From Haloarcula sp. (GTDB lineage Archaea; Halobacteriota; Halobacteria; Halobacteriales; Haloarculaceae), in the NCBI GenBank assembly GCA_028275075.1, contig JAQCNK010000185.1, positions 1 through 5,428 on the forward strand: DNA of 5,428 nt, written 5' to 3'. This document shows positions 5,125 through 5,428 of the stretch, in pieces. The position numbers and the translations under genes are program-made. Position 1 is the first letter of the stretch. Every line of letters starts with the position of its first letter. The notes under the pieces are model-generated. The model saw only the letters and a program-made list of their open reading frames with translations, made no database searches and had not been told where the DNA came from.

Positions 5125-5428
5125 CCGCCGTGGTAACTGGACTCACAATCGAGCTCTCGACATCGCCACGCGCATTCTCGCGCTGTCAGTAGCACCAGAT
5201 AGGGGCTCTCTGAACCGGATCTAAGACCAAGGTCTCGGGCGTCCGCAGCGTCCCGACGTTGCTGTTGTTTGCCGACGACGAGGCCGTCGAGCAAAGCTGG
5301 TCGGACTCCAGCAGGAGCCCAAACTGCGCTCGCTCGTCGAACGCTACAGCTAACTTTCTCTTCCGATTCTGCTGAACTGCGAGACGCAAATCTCACGAAT
5401 GAATCTTCGGCCCAGAACCCGAAACTGG
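5125..5428. other. Gene-free stretch after the photolyase
   Basis: These 304 bases contain no intact gene. Bases 5125-5211 show nothing recognisable. Bases 5226-5353 hold the thioredoxin remnant listed separately. Bases 5354-5428 show nothing I can identify, though a gene beyond the window edge may have its upstream region here. No clear terminator for the photolyase is visible. Confidence 0.6.
5226..5353 (+). pseudogene. Thioredoxin gene remnant, C-terminal end, frameshifted
   Basis: From 5226 one frame reads TKVSGVRSVPTLLLFADDEAVEQ, which contains the thioredoxin cis-proline segment (VRSVPTLLLF, with Pro facing the active site in intact enzymes) and the following beta strand. The match is then lost, but resumes in another frame at 5294 as KLVGLQQEPKLRSLVERYS and ends at TAA (5351-5353), the usual haloarchaeal thioredoxin C-terminus. 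One extra A in the AAA run at 5293-5295 would restore a continuous reading frame, so a single-base deletion is the simplest cause. The N-terminal two-thirds, including the WCGPC redox site, is absent: nothing like it occurs upstream before the photolyase stop. A faint EPDL in a third frame (5212-5223) could be the preceding segment, implying further decay. No function is expected. A sequencing error could explain the frameshift but not the missing active site. Confidence 0.72.

Noticed and set aside
5224..5235. AGACC-AA-GGTCT inverted repeat
   Set aside because: It lies at the edge of the decayed thioredoxin coding sequence. The 5-base arms are within chance expectation.
5186..5389. Minus-strand open frame of 67 codons at the right end
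   Set aside because: It is antisense to the thioredoxin remnant and shows no domain.
1..5428. CRISPR array, tRNA, rRNA, toxin-antitoxin or defence system
   Set aside because: No regularly spaced repeats, cloverleaf arms with CCA-type ends, or defence-gene motifs were seen on either strand.

Overview
This window reads as chromosomal DNA of a halophilic archaeon (class Halobacteria, perhaps close to Haloarcula or a relative; that placement is inference). The evidence is GC-rich DNA, very acidic proteins, an archaeal 20S proteasome alpha subunit next to an archaeal RNase P protein, a haloarchaeal-type actin homologue, CxxC mini zinc-finger proteins, and no convincing Shine-Dalgarno sequence before any of the genes.

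Layout. Plus strand, 6-1034: an actin-superfamily filament protein resembling salactin. A 157-base convergent spacer follows. Minus strand, 2839 down to 1192: rnp2 (RNase P Pop5-type subunit), psmA (proteasome alpha) and a 118-residue zinc-ribbon protein. rnp2 and psmA are 4 bases apart and surely co-transcribed; their pairing is a remnant of the ancestral archaeal exosome/proteasome/RNase P gene cluster. Upstream of rnp2, where rnp3 (Rpp30) is often found, there is instead a 10-codon open frame that overlaps the GTG start of rnp2, then a 57-residue two-zinc finger protein (minus, 2959-3132).

From 3133 to 3525 is a divergent intergenic region with several symmetric elements: a 13-base perfect palindrome, a pair of mutually exclusive hairpins and a 12-base-arm inverted repeat. 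It leads to a plus-strand gene (3526-5124) for a 532-residue photolyase/cryptochrome-family flavoprotein. Aligned from memory to E. coli photolyase, its pyrimidine-dimer contact residues and two of three electron-transfer tryptophans appear replaced, and its acidic C-terminal tail ends in a PCNA-interaction (PIP) box-like motif. The last 304 bases hold no intact gene, but do contain the degraded C-terminal end of a thioredoxin gene, with a frameshift.

The left half (salactin, psmA, rnp2) is conserved core genome. The right half (zinc finger, symmetric intergenic DNA, unusual photolyase, thioredoxin remnant, apparent absence of rnp3) looks rearranged. No CRISPR array, tRNA, rRNA or intact transposase is visible. 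The most interesting items are the photolyase and its tail, the 3349-3421 inverted repeat, the rnp2 start region and the thioredoxin remnant.
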